A stretch of DNA of 64,000 nt from an uncultured Draconibacterium sp. (GTDB lineage: Bacteria; Bacteroidota; Bacteroidia; Bacteroidales; Prolixibacteraceae), in assembly GCF_913060805.1 (NCBI RefSeq), contig NZ_CAJXTC010000007.1, forward strand, positions 1 through 64,000, written 5' to 3'. Numbering within the stretch: the first letter of the stretch is position 1; every line of letters starts with the position of its first letter. This document shows positions 49,699 through 60,300 of this stretch, piece after piece. Both the position numbers and the translations under genes were made by a program. The notes under the pieces are model-generated. The model saw only the letters and a program-made list of their open reading frames with translations. It was not told the DNA's origin and searched no databases.

Positions 49699-51939
49699 CT
49701 ATTTCAAAACAAAAGTATGATGTAATCCTTCATCAGAATTCGGGCCGATCCAAAGATCAAAATCTCCCGGTTCTATTACGTAATCGTCGCCGTTAAAAAA
49801 CTGCAGATCTTCAGCTTTTAACTCGAAGCTTACCGTTTTAACATCGCCCGGGTTTAAGTTTATCTTTTCAAAACCTTTCAATTCTTTTATTGGTCGGGTA
49901 ATACTGCCCACTTTGTCGTGCACGTAAAGCTGAACGATCTCTTCGGATTGGTAGTTGCCAATATTCTTAATGTCGGCCGAAACCGTAATTGATCCGTTAG
50001 TAGACATTTCGTGCGATGACAATTTTAGATTTTCGTATTTAAACTCGGTATAGCTCAATCCAAAACCAAAGGGCAGGAGAGGAGTAATGCCATAGTCGAT
50101 GTGCATGGTTTTAAAACCCAGCGACAATTGTTTTGAATCGCGTGGAATATCATCGATATAAGTAACATCGTTCTCGGTAGCCGGGCGGCCGGTGTTTTTA
50201 CGATAGTAGTAAAACGGAATCTGTCCGGCGCCTTTAACAAATGTAACCGGTAATTTTCCCGATGGAGAGTAGTCGCCAAAAACCAGGTCGGCCACTGCAG
50301 GGCCTGCCATTGTTCCCGGATGCCAGGCATAAAGCACGGCGTCGGCCATCTCCATTTCGGCGCCAATTGCCAGCGGTCTGCCGGCCATTACCACTAAAAT
50401 AAGCGGTTTGCCTGTTTTTTTCAATTCGGTAATCAGTTCCGACTGAACTCCCGGAAGGTCGATCATTCCTCGCGCATTTGCTTCGCCCGAAAGAATGGAC
50501 TCTTCGCCGGCAAAGAACAAAATGGCATCAGAGCCTTTGGCGGCGGCAACAGCTTGTGCAAATCCTTTTGTCGATTTATCACGGCTGTATTCGAGGCCGG
50601 CAATGTAGTGCATTCTCGAACCCAAAATATCGTCGAAAGCCTGCTTTGGTGTTGTTGAGTCTTCACCTTGTCCGTCGAAAATCCAGGTTCCCAACTGGTC
50701 GCGTGCAGCATCGGCCAACGGCCCGATTACTGCCAGCGAATGAATATTTCTGGAGATGGGCAAAGTGTTATTGTTGTTTTTCAGCAAAACCATACTTTTT
50801 CGTGCTGCTTCGCGCGACACAGCCAAATGGCTTGGTGCCAAAATCGTGTCGGTTGAAACGTGATTGTCGTAAGGTTTATCGAACAATCCGAGCTTGAACT
50901 TCACCCGCAAAATATTACCAACATAAGTGTCGATCATCGCTTCGGTTATCACGCCCTCTTCAATCAATGTCTTTAAATTATCGGCGTAACAAGTTGTTGC
51001 CATTTCCATATCAACACCGGCTTCTGCAGCAATTTCAGCGGCTTGTTTTTTATCGGCAGCAAAACCGTGGTTGATCATTTCCTCAATCGATCCCCAGTCG
51101 CTAACCACCATTCCTTTGTAGCTCCACTCGTCGCGCAAAATTTGTTTTAGCGTGAATTTATTTCCAGAAGTTGGCACTCCGTTCAAGTCGTTAAATGCCG
51201 ACATAAAAGTTAATGCTCCTGCATCGGCTGCAGCTTTAAACGGACGAAGATGAACGTTTCTGAGCAACGGTTCCGGAATGTAAGTGGTGTTATAATCTCG
51301 GCCGGCTTCCGACATTCCGTAACCCACAAAGTGTTTGGCACAGGCTGCCACTGCTGTTGGATCGCTTAAATCACCCTGAATTCCCTTTACCATAGCGGCT
51401 GCAAACATCGAAGTCAGCAGCGGATCTTCGCCACAACTTTCGGCAATTCGTCCCCAGCGCGGATCCCACGTAACATCCATCATTGGTGCAAATGTCCAGT
51501 TAATTCCCATCGATGAGGCTTCAATCGCCGAAATACGCATCGCTTTTTCAGCCAGCTCGGGCTCCCACGATGCTGCCATTCCCAACGGAATTGGGAAAAT
51601 GGTGCGATATCCGTGAATTACATCGCGCCCAAAAAGTAGCGGAATGCCGTGTTTGCTTTCTTCCAATGCCACACGCTGAAATTCTGCAACCCGGTCGGCT
51701 CCCATCATGTTCAGAAACGATCCAACCTTGCCGTCTCTAATGGCTTGTTTTGTCGCTTCATCGTCGCCAAACGAACCGTCGTTTACCTGTTGCATCTGGC
51801 CGATCTTTTCATCCAGCGTCATCTCGCTTAGCAAACTGTTGATTTTCTGTTCAACAGGATCGGGATGATCGGTCAACGTTGCTGTGCAACCTGTCACCAG
51901 CCAGGTCCCGATAATTAATATTAAAGCTCTCATTTTCAT
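49699..51939 (-). CDS. GH3 beta-glucosidase (periplasmic lipoprotein)
   Basis: 746 residues. Signal peptide with lipobox V-T-G-C-T (Cys18). N-terminal GH3 barrel (about 30-370) with the nucleophile Asp in V-V-S-D-W-G near 279 and the K-H-F-V-G-Y block near 205; a middle alpha/beta domain (about 390-600) and a C-terminal fibronectin-III-like domain (about 655-740). BglX-like length. It would release glucose from the non-reducing end of beta-linked oligosaccharides that entered through SusC/D. Last gene of the locus, 17 bp after the GH16 lipoprotein gene. Confidence 0.94.
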   Translation of the reverse strand: MKMRALILIIGTWLVTGCTATLTDHPDPVEQKINSLLSEMTLDEKIGQMQQVNDGSFGDDEATKQAIRDGKVGSFLNMMGADRVAEFQRVALEESKHGIPLLFGRDVIHGYRTIFPIPLGMAASWEPELAEKAMRISAIEASSMGINWTFAPMMDVTWDPRWGRIAESCGEDPLLTSMFAAAMVKGIQGDLSDPTAVAACAKHFVGYGMSEAGRDYNTTYIPEPLLRNVHLRPFKAAADAGALTFMSAFNDLNGVPTSGNKFTLKQILRDEWSYKGMVVSDWGSIEEMINHGFAADKKQAAEIAAEAGVDMEMATTCYADNLKTLIEEGVITEAMIDTYVGNILRVKFKLGLFDKPYDNHVSTDTILAPSHLAVSREAARKSMVLLKNNNNTLPISRNIHSLAVIGPLADAARDQLGTWIFDGQGEDSTTPKQAFDDILGSRMHYIAGLEYSRDKSTKGFAQAVAAAKGSDAILFFAGEESILSGEANARGMIDLPGVQSELITELKKTGKPLILVVMAGRPLAIGAEMEMADAVLYAWHPGTMAGPAVADLVFGDYSPSGKLPVTFVKGAGQIPFYYYRKNTGRPATENDVTYIDDIPRDSKQLSLGFKTMHIDYGITPLLPFGFGLSYTEFKYENLKLSSHEMSTNGSITVSADIKNIGNYQSEEIVQLYVHDKVGSITRPIKELKGFEKINLNPGDVKTVSFELKAEDLQFFNGDDYVIEPGDFDLWIGPNSDEGLHHTFVLK

Positions 51940-51956
51940 TATAGTTAGTTTTAGTT

Positions 51957-53288
51957 CTACATCTCCTGATATACGCGAACGTAATCCACTTCCATCGATT
52001 GAGGGAAAATGGAATTATCAACGCCCTGGGCGCCTCCCCAGTTGCCACCAACAGCCACATTCAGGATAAAAAACTGTGGTTTGTCGAATGGCCAGTTATC
52101 GTCGTTTTTGCTTGTGGGTGCATAGCGGTGTGTAATATTTTCGGGTGAATCGGTATAAAAAACCAGTTCTTTTTCAGTCCAGAAAAGACCGTAAACATGA
52201 AATTCTTCTTCGGCGGTTTGAAGGGGCTTTTTGTTGCCACTTCCGTTTCCGCCAAATCCAGCAGATGTGTGCACTGTTGCATGAACGGTATTGGGTTCGT
52301 AACCTACATATTCCATAATATCGATTTCGCCGCAAGCGGGCCAGCCCACGTTGCCAATGTTGGCACCGAGCATCCAGATTGCGGGCCAAATACCTGTTCC
52401 CGATGGCAGTTTGGCGCGGATTTCCATGCGTCCGTAGGTAAATTCTTTTTTGCCACTGGTGATCATTCGCGATGAGGTGTACGATCCGGCTACTTTGGCG
52501 TCGTTTACTTTTTCGGCGGTAATGGTGAGAATTCCATCCTGAACCACCGCATTGTCTCCGGCGGTATAATTCTGAAGTTCGTTGTTTCCCCAACCTCCCG
52601 AGCCGGTTTCGAAGGTCCAGTTGTCGCTATTTACTGCATCTCCATCAAAATTATCTTCCCAAACCAATTCCAATTTCGAGAAGTATTCCGAGTCGTCAGC
52701 GGCAATGGTAATATCTTGAGTTGACGAAAAAGTATCTCCGTTTTTGGTAATCATCAACTCAACCGTGTACGTTCCTGCGTAAGGAAAATAGGCCACAGCA
52801 TTTGTTTCGTTTTCAATGATTTTATTTCTGAACTTCCATTGAAAAGAATCGAAATCGCCAACCGAGGTATTTTTCAGATTGATGTTGTTCGGATTTGTTG
52901 CATCTGCTTCGGCCGTAAAACTTATGGCAAAATCGGTGCTGGAAATATTTATCGATTTCGCAGCAGACTTTTGCTCACTGTCGAGGCCAATCACCAAAAG
53001 GTTTACGTTATAATCTCCGGCTTCAGGATAATAAACATCGTACGATTGAGATTTTGTCGTGGTCGATTCCGTGCGGCCGTTTCCGAAATTCCAGTTCAAT
53101 CTTAAATAGTCTCCTTCCGACTCGTTGATAAACCGAACGTTGTTATCATCAATAAATGAATACGAAAAATCGGCAGTAAAACCTGCTTCTGTTCCCTCTT
53201 CGCTGCACCCCTTTAAAGGAGCAATGAGAATAAGAAGTGCCAGTAAATAAGGCCAGTTCCGTTTTTGTTTGTTGAATGATTTAAGCAT
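51957..53288 (-). CDS. GH16 beta-glucanase with two PKD domains (lipoprotein)
   Basis: 443 residues. Lipobox P-L-K-G-C-S near residue 28. Two PKD-type domains (about 32-115 and 118-197; motifs W-N-F-G-N-G and F-Q-W-K-F) precede the GH16 jelly roll (about 205-443). Catalytic signature G-E-I-D-I-M-E-Y-V-G (about 317-326) has the E-x-D-x-x-E nucleophile/acid pair. The GH16 sequence resembles laminarinases/endo-beta-1,3-glucanases (GH16_3-like). As a lipoprotein it probably works at the cell surface next to SusC/D, cutting polymer before import. Co-transcribed with the next GH16 gene (8 bp away). Confidence 0.93.
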   Translation of the reverse strand: MLKSFNKQKRNWPYLLALLILIAPLKGCSEEGTEAGFTADFSYSFIDDNNVRFINESEGDYLRLNWNFGNGRTESTTTKSQSYDVYYPEAGDYNVNLLVIGLDSEQKSAAKSINISSTDFAISFTAEADATNPNNINLKNTSVGDFDSFQWKFRNKIIENETNAVAYFPYAGTYTVELMITKNGDTFSSTQDITIAADDSEYFSKLELVWEDNFDGDAVNSDNWTFETGSGGWGNNELQNYTAGDNAVVQDGILTITAEKVNDAKVAGSYTSSRMITSGKKEFTYGRMEIRAKLPSGTGIWPAIWMLGANIGNVGWPACGEIDIMEYVGYEPNTVHATVHTSAGFGGNGSGNKKPLQTAEEEFHVYGLFWTEKELVFYTDSPENITHRYAPTSKNDDNWPFDKPQFFILNVAVGGNWGGAQGVDNSIFPQSMEVDYVRVYQEM

Positions 53289-53296
53289 ATTTTTTC

Positions 53297-54559
53297 TTAT
53301 TGAATTACTATTTTTTGTGACGCAGATCGCTTGCCATCGTCGATCATTACAATGTACTGGCCTTTCCGAAAGCCGGTAGTTTTTATTCCTGTGGTATTGC
53401 TGAAAGTTTTGTTTAGTACTAACTTTCCGGAAATATCGAGCAGTTTAACTTCGTAGGTTCCCGGGTTTTTGGCAGTAACCGTAAAATTCTCTTTTACAGG
53501 GTTGGGATAGATTTTAAATTCCCTTGCTGAATGTTGGTTAAAACCCACACTTATATCGAGTTGGTACACCCTCAACCAATCGATAAAAACCGAGCAAGGA
53601 AATTCTGCTTCATCGTTAACTGCACCGCCATATGAATATTCGCTTCCGGTAACGCCGGCACTTAAAATCGGGTACATTTTATGCTCGAAAGGCTGCCATT
53701 CGTTAAAATGATTGGAATATTCAGAAATACCAACTCGCTTCCCATCGCGCATTGCAACTTCAGACTGATCTTCGCCATCTACCGAAAAAGCGCCACCATC
53801 GTTTAAATAGTGGATGTGGTACACATTGTCGTCGATAAAAAACTCAATTCGGTCGGAATACCAATCGATACCGTAGGAATGAAAGCCGTAGCTTCCTGCA
53901 TTTGTATTGTTTTCGTCGGGCGGATAATTTCCGTAACCCGGCTCGGCAGGATTTGGTACTTGCTGCGTTTCGTAGCTGTAATAAAAACCCTGGTGTCCGT
54001 GGTTCCAGTCGGTCCATTCGTTGTTTTGCCAAAACCAGGCGTAGTGTACGCTGCCGAGATTATGGAAGGGAATAGATCCAACGTATTCCATAATATCGAT
54101 TTCGCCACCTTGCGGCCACATCAGGCTGTTCCATCCCCCGGGAATTTCGTCGGGCATCATCCAGAATGCAAAACCTTGCCCCATTTGTTTTACGTCGCGC
54201 GGATAAATTCGGGCAACAATGCGGTGTCCCGGTCCCCACGATTTTTTACCGGCCGTGTTTAATCGGGCACTGGTGTAATTTCTGTCGATGTAAAATTCTT
54301 TTCGTGTAGTAATTACCAGGCAGCCATCGTCAGCTCCCGGCACGTCGTTGCTAAAACTGATGTTTTCTTCGCGGCTGGTAGCACGATCTACCTGTCCGGT
54401 TCCAAAATCGCCATTCACCCCGGTTCCTGTTTCAATATTCCAGTCGTCGAGGTTGAGCTGTCCGGTATTAAAATTGTCTTCCCACAACAATTCGCCAACC
54501 TGCCCAAATGTGCTCAGAGCAGTGAAAAGCGTAAATAATATGGAAAGCGTAAGTCTCAT
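53297..54559 (-). CDS. GH16 beta-glucanase secreted by T9SS
   Basis: 420 residues. Sec signal (1-19, S-T-F-G), GH16 domain (about 22-345) with the catalytic motif G-E-I-D-I-M-E-Y-V-G near 153-162, and a C-terminal sorting domain (about 350-420) beginning F-K-I-Y-P-N-P-V and ending K-I-V-I-Q, the type A T9SS tail. It would be released or attached at the surface. It differs from its neighbour, which uses a lipid anchor and PKD modules, so the two GH16 enzymes reach the outside by different routes. It is the first gene after an internal terminator. Confidence 0.93.
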   Translation of the reverse strand: MRLTLSILFTLFTALSTFGQVGELLWEDNFNTGQLNLDDWNIETGTGVNGDFGTGQVDRATSREENISFSNDVPGADDGCLVITTRKEFYIDRNYTSARLNTAGKKSWGPGHRIVARIYPRDVKQMGQGFAFWMMPDEIPGGWNSLMWPQGGEIDIMEYVGSIPFHNLGSVHYAWFWQNNEWTDWNHGHQGFYYSYETQQVPNPAEPGYGNYPPDENNTNAGSYGFHSYGIDWYSDRIEFFIDDNVYHIHYLNDGGAFSVDGEDQSEVAMRDGKRVGISEYSNHFNEWQPFEHKMYPILSAGVTGSEYSYGGAVNDEAEFPCSVFIDWLRVYQLDISVGFNQHSAREFKIYPNPVKENFTVTAKNPGTYEVKLLDISGKLVLNKTFSNTTGIKTTGFRKGQYIVMIDDGKRSASQKIVIQ

Positions 54560-54673
54560 TTGTTAGGTGAAATAAAAAGATACCAATAAATGCTGTTGTG
54601 TGGAAAATGCTGTCGTAGTTTAGATAATACAAGCCACGGATACCAACTTTTGGGTATCGAAAAAATGGTGTTT

Positions 54674-54716
54674 AAAAAACTATCGGAAAGGGGAGGATTG
54701 CCTCCCCTTTCGATAG
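54674..54716 (-). terminator. Internal intrinsic terminator within the PUL
   Basis: Minus strand: CTATCGAAAGGGGAGG-CAAT-CCTCCCCTTTCCGATAG (54716-54680), one bulged base, followed by six T. It lies after the SusE-position gene and before the GH16/GH3 genes, so it should lower glycosidase expression relative to susC/D. Confidence 0.88.
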
Positions 54717-54760
54717 CTAAACTCTAATAAATAATCAAATAATCAGGGGGTTAATCTATT

Positions 54761-55552
54761 TTATTCTGCCGGTACGAATACCCATGTCCAACCGGTTCCT
54801 CCGTTGTTGGTTGGTGTAAACAGTACCATTTTGTCTTCAGTAAGCTCAACGATATTATAAATACCGTCAGGATTCACGCGGTCGCCATCATAACCCAAAA
54901 TTGAAGCTCCGTTAAAAATCAGCTGTTGGTTCTGTGTATCCAATACAAAAGAAGCGTTGGTTACATTGCCGTTGCCATCGTCGTAGATATAATTGGCAGC
55001 TCCATCAAGGTTAAAAGTCATGCTTCCGGCGGCATCTCCCGGAGGACAGCAGTCTCCACCTGCATTCCACCATAATCCCCATGGATTACCCGGATCGGCC
55101 ATAAACCACCACATTCTACCATCAGGATCAGGACCACCATCGAATACCCATGTTTTTCCTGCAGATGTATTGTCGCTAACAAGGTCGTACCAATCCTGCT
55201 CAAGCGGAGTGTCGAGTACATCAACGGTTACGTCAATTGTTTTTTCGAAAAACTCGGCTCCTAAGGTTCCCACGAAAGTAAAAGTTGAAGTTCCAGGAAT
55301 AGGATAAACAATTTCAACTTTATTGGTTAGTGCTACACCAAGGTTGTAGTTCCAGTAACCTGTAACGCCCGGCGTATTCATACTTAATTCGATCGTATTT
55401 CCATTCGCTGAGTTTTGAGTAGCAACTAACTCAACGCCTTCAACAGTTGTACTGTTTTCAAGGAATTGTTCGTCTACAATGGCATCGCACGACACAATCA
55501 TCAGTGCCAGCAATGCAACAAAAATACCTTGTATTATATTATTTCGTTTCAT
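54761..55552 (-). CDS. SusE-position surface lipoprotein, putative glycan-binding protein
   Basis: 263 residues. Lipobox M-I-V-S-C-D (Cys22). Residues about 30-110 form an Ig/PKD-like domain; residues 115-263 form a second, aromatic-rich beta domain (W-Y-D-L, W-V-F-D-G-G, W-W-F-M-A, W-G-L-W-W-N, ending T-W-V-F-V-P-A-E) with a C-C pair in G-D-C-C-P-P-G. Its place directly after susD, its lipid anchor and the Trp clusters argue for a surface glycan-binding protein. The C-terminal domain is not one I can assign to a named family, and SusE-family membership is not shown by sequence. Confidence 0.7.
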   Translation of the reverse strand: MKRNNIIQGIFVALLALMIVSCDAIVDEQFLENSTTVEGVELVATQNSANGNTIELSMNTPGVTGYWNYNLGVALTNKVEIVYPIPGTSTFTFVGTLGAEFFEKTIDVTVDVLDTPLEQDWYDLVSDNTSAGKTWVFDGGPDPDGRMWWFMADPGNPWGLWWNAGGDCCPPGDAAGSMTFNLDGAANYIYDDGNGNVTNASFVLDTQNQQLIFNGASILGYDGDRVNPDGIYNIVELTEDKMVLFTPTNNGGTGWTWVFVPAE

Positions 55553-55579
55553 ATCTCTTTCTATTAAAATTAAAACCTG

Positions 55580-57304
55580 TTACCATCCAGGGTTTTGTTC
55601 ATAAACTTCATTCGATAATCTCACTTCCGTTTCCGGAATTGGAACTAAACCTTTGGTTTCCGGTCTGTAGGTAACCGAGTAGTTTGCGTCGCTTCCTGAG
55701 TTTCTAACAGGTATTGTTTCGTTAAAAGCAGTATTTACGTCTCCCCAGCGAACAAGGTCGAACCAACGTAAAGCTTCAAAAGCCAATTCGTGCTTTCTTT
55801 CTTCTTTAAGCGCATCAAGAGAATAAGAAACAGGGTCTAATCCTGCTCTGGCTCTTACCTGGTTCATTCCGTCGGCAGTTCCGGTAACTTCAGAGTGCAT
55901 GAGCAATACATCGGCAAAACGCATGAAAATAAAGTCTTGCGCGTGCATCAGCTGCATATCGGTATTTCCCCAGCCGTACAACTGAACAAACATACCCACG
56001 TTTGCCTGGTCGTCGTTGCTGTAATATTGAATAGAAGTATATTTCTTATTGAAAAATCCTGTTTCATGATCACCTTTGTCTCCAACGTAATCGCCGGTTC
56101 CCTGGTCGGCCTGACCAACCTGAAGGATCGAACCCAGTTTTCTTGGGTCGTTGTCATCCCATCCGGTAAACAAATTAGGATTAACAGTACACCATCCCCA
56201 GCCCTGACCAAAAGGTACTAAAGAGTTATCTCTAAGACCTGTGAACAAAGCGAGTCTGTTGGTATAAATATTTCCGTTCGACCATCCCCAGTCGCCGAAA
56301 GAGAATCGTTGTACGAACATCGACTCGTTATTTCCGCGACCAAAAGTTGGTGTGTGGCCATCCTGGCCTACCCACGATAGTCCGTTTTGGTGTGCCCATG
56401 GCAATACGGTTGTATCATTAGCGGCAATGTTTACGTACGAGTAAGGCCACAGATTTCTGAAATCATCAACCAGTCCGTAACCGCTATTAGCAATACAGTC
56501 ATCTAAATAAGCTGCAACATTTGAAGAAGATACTGATCCACCTTCAACCAGTGGAAGATCGCTTGTAGCTTGTCCTTCAATATTGGTCATGTAACCGGTG
56601 TAGAACAAAAATACTCTTGCCATGTAAGCTTGTGCTACCCATTTGTTTGCATGTCCGTAATCCGCTTCCGGGATACTGTTGAACGGAACCGATGGCATAG
56701 TTTCGATAGCGAGTTTAAGATCTGATGCGATTTGTGCAAAAGTCTCGGTATAAGTGGCTCTTGGAACATCACGTGGTGCATCGAATGTAACGATTAAAGG
56801 TACACCACCAAAGAATTTCGCTAAGCGGAAATAGTAGAATGCACGCATAAACAGTGCTTCTCCAATTGCCTGATCTTTATAGCTTTGAGCTTCTTCAGGG
56901 CTGCTGAAATAGGCCGAGAAGTCAGCTTCTGCAGTTTTTTCGATAATGGCGCTTGCTCTTGAAATACCATTGTAGCATTGTACCCACATATCTCTGTAAG
57001 TATCTTCTGCCGGGTCTTCGAAATTGTCAACCCATTTTGCCGATTTATCATCAGCACCACCGCCGCCAAGCATTAAGTCTGACATTAAACTTGCAGCAAC
57101 CGATTCGTTACTGTGCACGTTAGGCGTGTAGATTGCATTGTAAACCCCTGCCATTGCCTCCTTAATATCCTGAGGCGTGCTGTAAAAGGTTTCTAAACTT
57201 TTTCCGTATAGATTATCGGTATCCAGATAATCCTGACTACAACTCGTTGCAAGTACAAGGCCTGCAATGAATGTTATATATAATAGTTTTTTCATCATCA
57301 TCAA
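55580..57304 (-). CDS. SusD/RagB-like nutrient-binding lipoprotein
   Basis: 574 residues. Signal peptide with lipobox A-T-S-C-S (Cys22). Typical SusD pattern: N-terminal Y-L-D-T near 26-29, the tetratricopeptide helical half with F-M-R-A-F-Y-Y-F-R-L-A near 147, and the C-terminal R-F-A-D-V-L-L-M-H-S-E with R-A-R-A-G near 490-520, ending in P-E-T-E-V. It caps the SusC transporter and binds the oligosaccharide. Separated from susC by 9 bp. Confidence 0.95.
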   Translation of the reverse strand: MMMMKKLLYITFIAGLVLATSCSQDYLDTDNLYGKSLETFYSTPQDIKEAMAGVYNAIYTPNVHSNESVAASLMSDLMLGGGGADDKSAKWVDNFEDPAEDTYRDMWVQCYNGISRASAIIEKTAEADFSAYFSSPEEAQSYKDQAIGEALFMRAFYYFRLAKFFGGVPLIVTFDAPRDVPRATYTETFAQIASDLKLAIETMPSVPFNSIPEADYGHANKWVAQAYMARVFLFYTGYMTNIEGQATSDLPLVEGGSVSSSNVAAYLDDCIANSGYGLVDDFRNLWPYSYVNIAANDTTVLPWAHQNGLSWVGQDGHTPTFGRGNNESMFVQRFSFGDWGWSNGNIYTNRLALFTGLRDNSLVPFGQGWGWCTVNPNLFTGWDDNDPRKLGSILQVGQADQGTGDYVGDKGDHETGFFNKKYTSIQYYSNDDQANVGMFVQLYGWGNTDMQLMHAQDFIFMRFADVLLMHSEVTGTADGMNQVRARAGLDPVSYSLDALKEERKHELAFEALRWFDLVRWGDVNTAFNETIPVRNSGSDANYSVTYRPETKGLVPIPETEVRLSNEVYEQNPGW

Positions 57305-57313
57305 TTTTTAGAA

Positions 57314-60300
57314 TTAAAAGGCAACACTTAGTCCAAACATCACTGTTCTTGGCAGTGGGTATAATCCCAGGTCAATTCCGGATGCCCAACCGGCATCGTG
57401 TCCGAAACGAACTTCAGGATCCATTCCATCGTAGCTTGTGAAAGTGTGCAGGTTGTTTACTGCTACGTAAGCTTTTAGCGTTGAAACAGCATCGAAACTT
57501 GAAAGTAATTTGCTGAAATCGTATCCAAATGTCAGGTTGTTGATTCTCACATAGTCTGCATCGTGCATGTAAATGTCAGAAACGTACTGCTGGTTACGGT
57601 TTGAAACAGAAGACAATCGTGGCATTCTGTCGGAAGTACCTTCGCCGTGCCAACGCTCAAAAACAGATGAGGTGTAGTTTTGTGTTGGACTATCAGCAAA
57701 TGAACGGTACGACTGCATTACCTGCATTCCGAATTTTCCGGCCAAAGTGGTATTTACATAAAATCCTTTGTAAGCAAGGTTCAACTGCAATCCCATTTCA
57801 AAATCAGGATTAGGATTTCCGAGGTAACCTTTATCGTTTTCGTCGATAATACCATCCATGTTTTTATCTACAAAACGAACATCACCAGGGCGTTGGTCAT
57901 TAAAATAAGGAGATCCGTCAGGACCAACATAAGCATCAACTTCGTCCTGATTCTGCAGAATACCATCTGTTTCGTATCCGTAGAAATAACCAATTGGGAA
58001 TCCTTCTTCAACTCTTGAAACCTCTGCTGTACCTTGCGAAATTACGTGAGAAGGTCCGTGAATAATACCATCGGTATTGTCAATTCGTGTTACTTCGTTT
58101 TTGTTGTGAGCTCCGCTTAAAACAACGGTGTATTTAAAATCACCGATATTATCGTTCCAGTTCACTACCATTTCAAAACCTTTGTTCTCAATATCTCCAC
58201 CATTGATAAATGGAGCACCGGCGCCTGAAGTACCCAAAATAGGTGCTACAACCAACCAGTCTTTTGTGGTTTTCTTGTACCAGTCTAAGGCAATACCCAA
58301 TCTTGAATCCAATAATCTGGCATCAAGTCCGATGTTCAACTGCTCCGAAGTTTCCCAGGTTACATCCGGGTTTGGAACTTTTGAAGGATATGCTGTAGTT
58401 CCCGATACCGGTTTTGTATCTCCGAAGAAATAACCAGGGAAAGCATAAGTAATTTGCGACGAGTAAATAAAGTTGTCGATTGACTGGTTACCGTTCTGTC
58501 CCCAGCTTAAACGCACTTTTGCGAAATCAAGAAAGTCTGAAGTGCTTTCCATAAAGTCTTCGCTGGTAAGTACCCATCCTGCTGAAACTGATGGGAAATA
58601 TCCCCAACGGTTTCCTTTGGCAAAGTTAGAAGAACCATCAGCACGCATTGTTACCGATAGCAAGTATTTCTCCTGGTAATTGTATTGTGCTCTTGCCATG
58701 TACGACATTAAACCACCGCCGCCGGCAGCCCAGTCAGCTCCCCATGTATTGATTTCGCTGATTGAAGAAGGACTTTCGGTATTGTTAATGTATGCGTAGC
58801 GAGGATCGCCGGGGAATAATAAATTATTTCTTGATCCGCCAACTTCCATATTAACGTCGTTCTGAAGTAGCTCATAACCAACCAAACCTGTAATATCATG
58901 ATCTCCAAACTTACGATCGTATGAAAGTGTGGTTGTCCATGTCCAGTTACTTCCCAGGTATTGGTTTTGAGAAGCTCCGTCGGTAGCATCAGTATAAAGC
59001 GTACCTAATCGGTAAGTAGGGTTCATCGATCTGCCCCAACCAAACCATGCATCCAATCCGTAAGAAGATCTTAATTTTAAGTCTTTAATAGGTTCAACTA
59101 TTGCGTACACGTTTCCAACAACGCGGTTTCCTTTTCCATAATTGTAATTTGTAGCATAGTACATCGAGGCAATTGGGTTGGTAGCCTGGTTTACGTCATC
59201 CATGGTTGGCGTAAAACCAAATTCGTTGATGTTATTATCAATCGCCGGTTGCCAGTAAGCAGGCATTAACGGGTGCTGAACCAGTGCGTTGTGCAAGTCA
59301 TTCCAGTAAATGTTACCGGTCCGGGCACTTCTGTTTTCAGTATTGGTATAGGTGATATTTTCACCAACAGTAATAATGTTGTGATTCTTATTCTTTTTCA
59401 ATACCATTTCTGTATTTAATCGCGCTGTCAATCTTTTGTATCCGGCATCAGTAATTTCGCTTCCGATAATACTTTTTTGGTCGAAATACGAAACACCTGC
59501 AGAGTAGGTAATGTCTTTACTTCCTCCGGTGATGTTTAAAGCATGACTTTGCATTGGAACATTACTACTGGTAATTTCATCTATCCAGTTAGTGCCTTCC
59601 CAACCGTTTTGAAGAGCTCCCCAAACGTCGTTACCTAGCTGATCTGCCAGTGCGTCGCCATAGTTGCTTCTAAGCCAGTTGTTTCCTGTAATTTCTTTTT
59701 GCCAATCAATCGGAGCCTTGCCATCGTTCACAAAACCTTCATCCATAATGTACATGTACTCCTGGGCAGTTAACGGATCCAGGTTTTTATAGATATTCTG
59801 AATACCATAATAAGCGTCGTAAGTAATTTTTGCTGGTCGGTCTTCGCTACCTTTTACAGTGGTTACCAACACAACACCGTTTGCCGCTCTCGAACCATAA
59901 ATGGCTGCCGATGCCGCATCTTTTAATACATCAATCGACTGAATGTCAGAAGGACTCAAATAGTCAATGTCGCCAACTGCAACACCGTCAACAATGTATA
60001 AAGGATTCGAATTACCAATGGTTCCTAAACCACGAATAGTTACCCTGGTTCCTGCGCCTGGCGCACCATTGTTACGTGTAATACTAATACCGGCAGCAAC
60101 ACCTTGCAAAGCTTCCATTGCTGAACCTGTATTCAGTTCGGCAATATCTTCACCTTTTACATTTAAGTTTGCACCAGTGGTTAAAGCTTTCTTTTGTACA
60201 CCATAACCAACAACAACAACTTCATCAACGTTAAACAAATCGGGCTCGAGTTGTACGTTAATCTCAGTTTTTCCTTCTACACCGATAACCTGTGGTTTCA

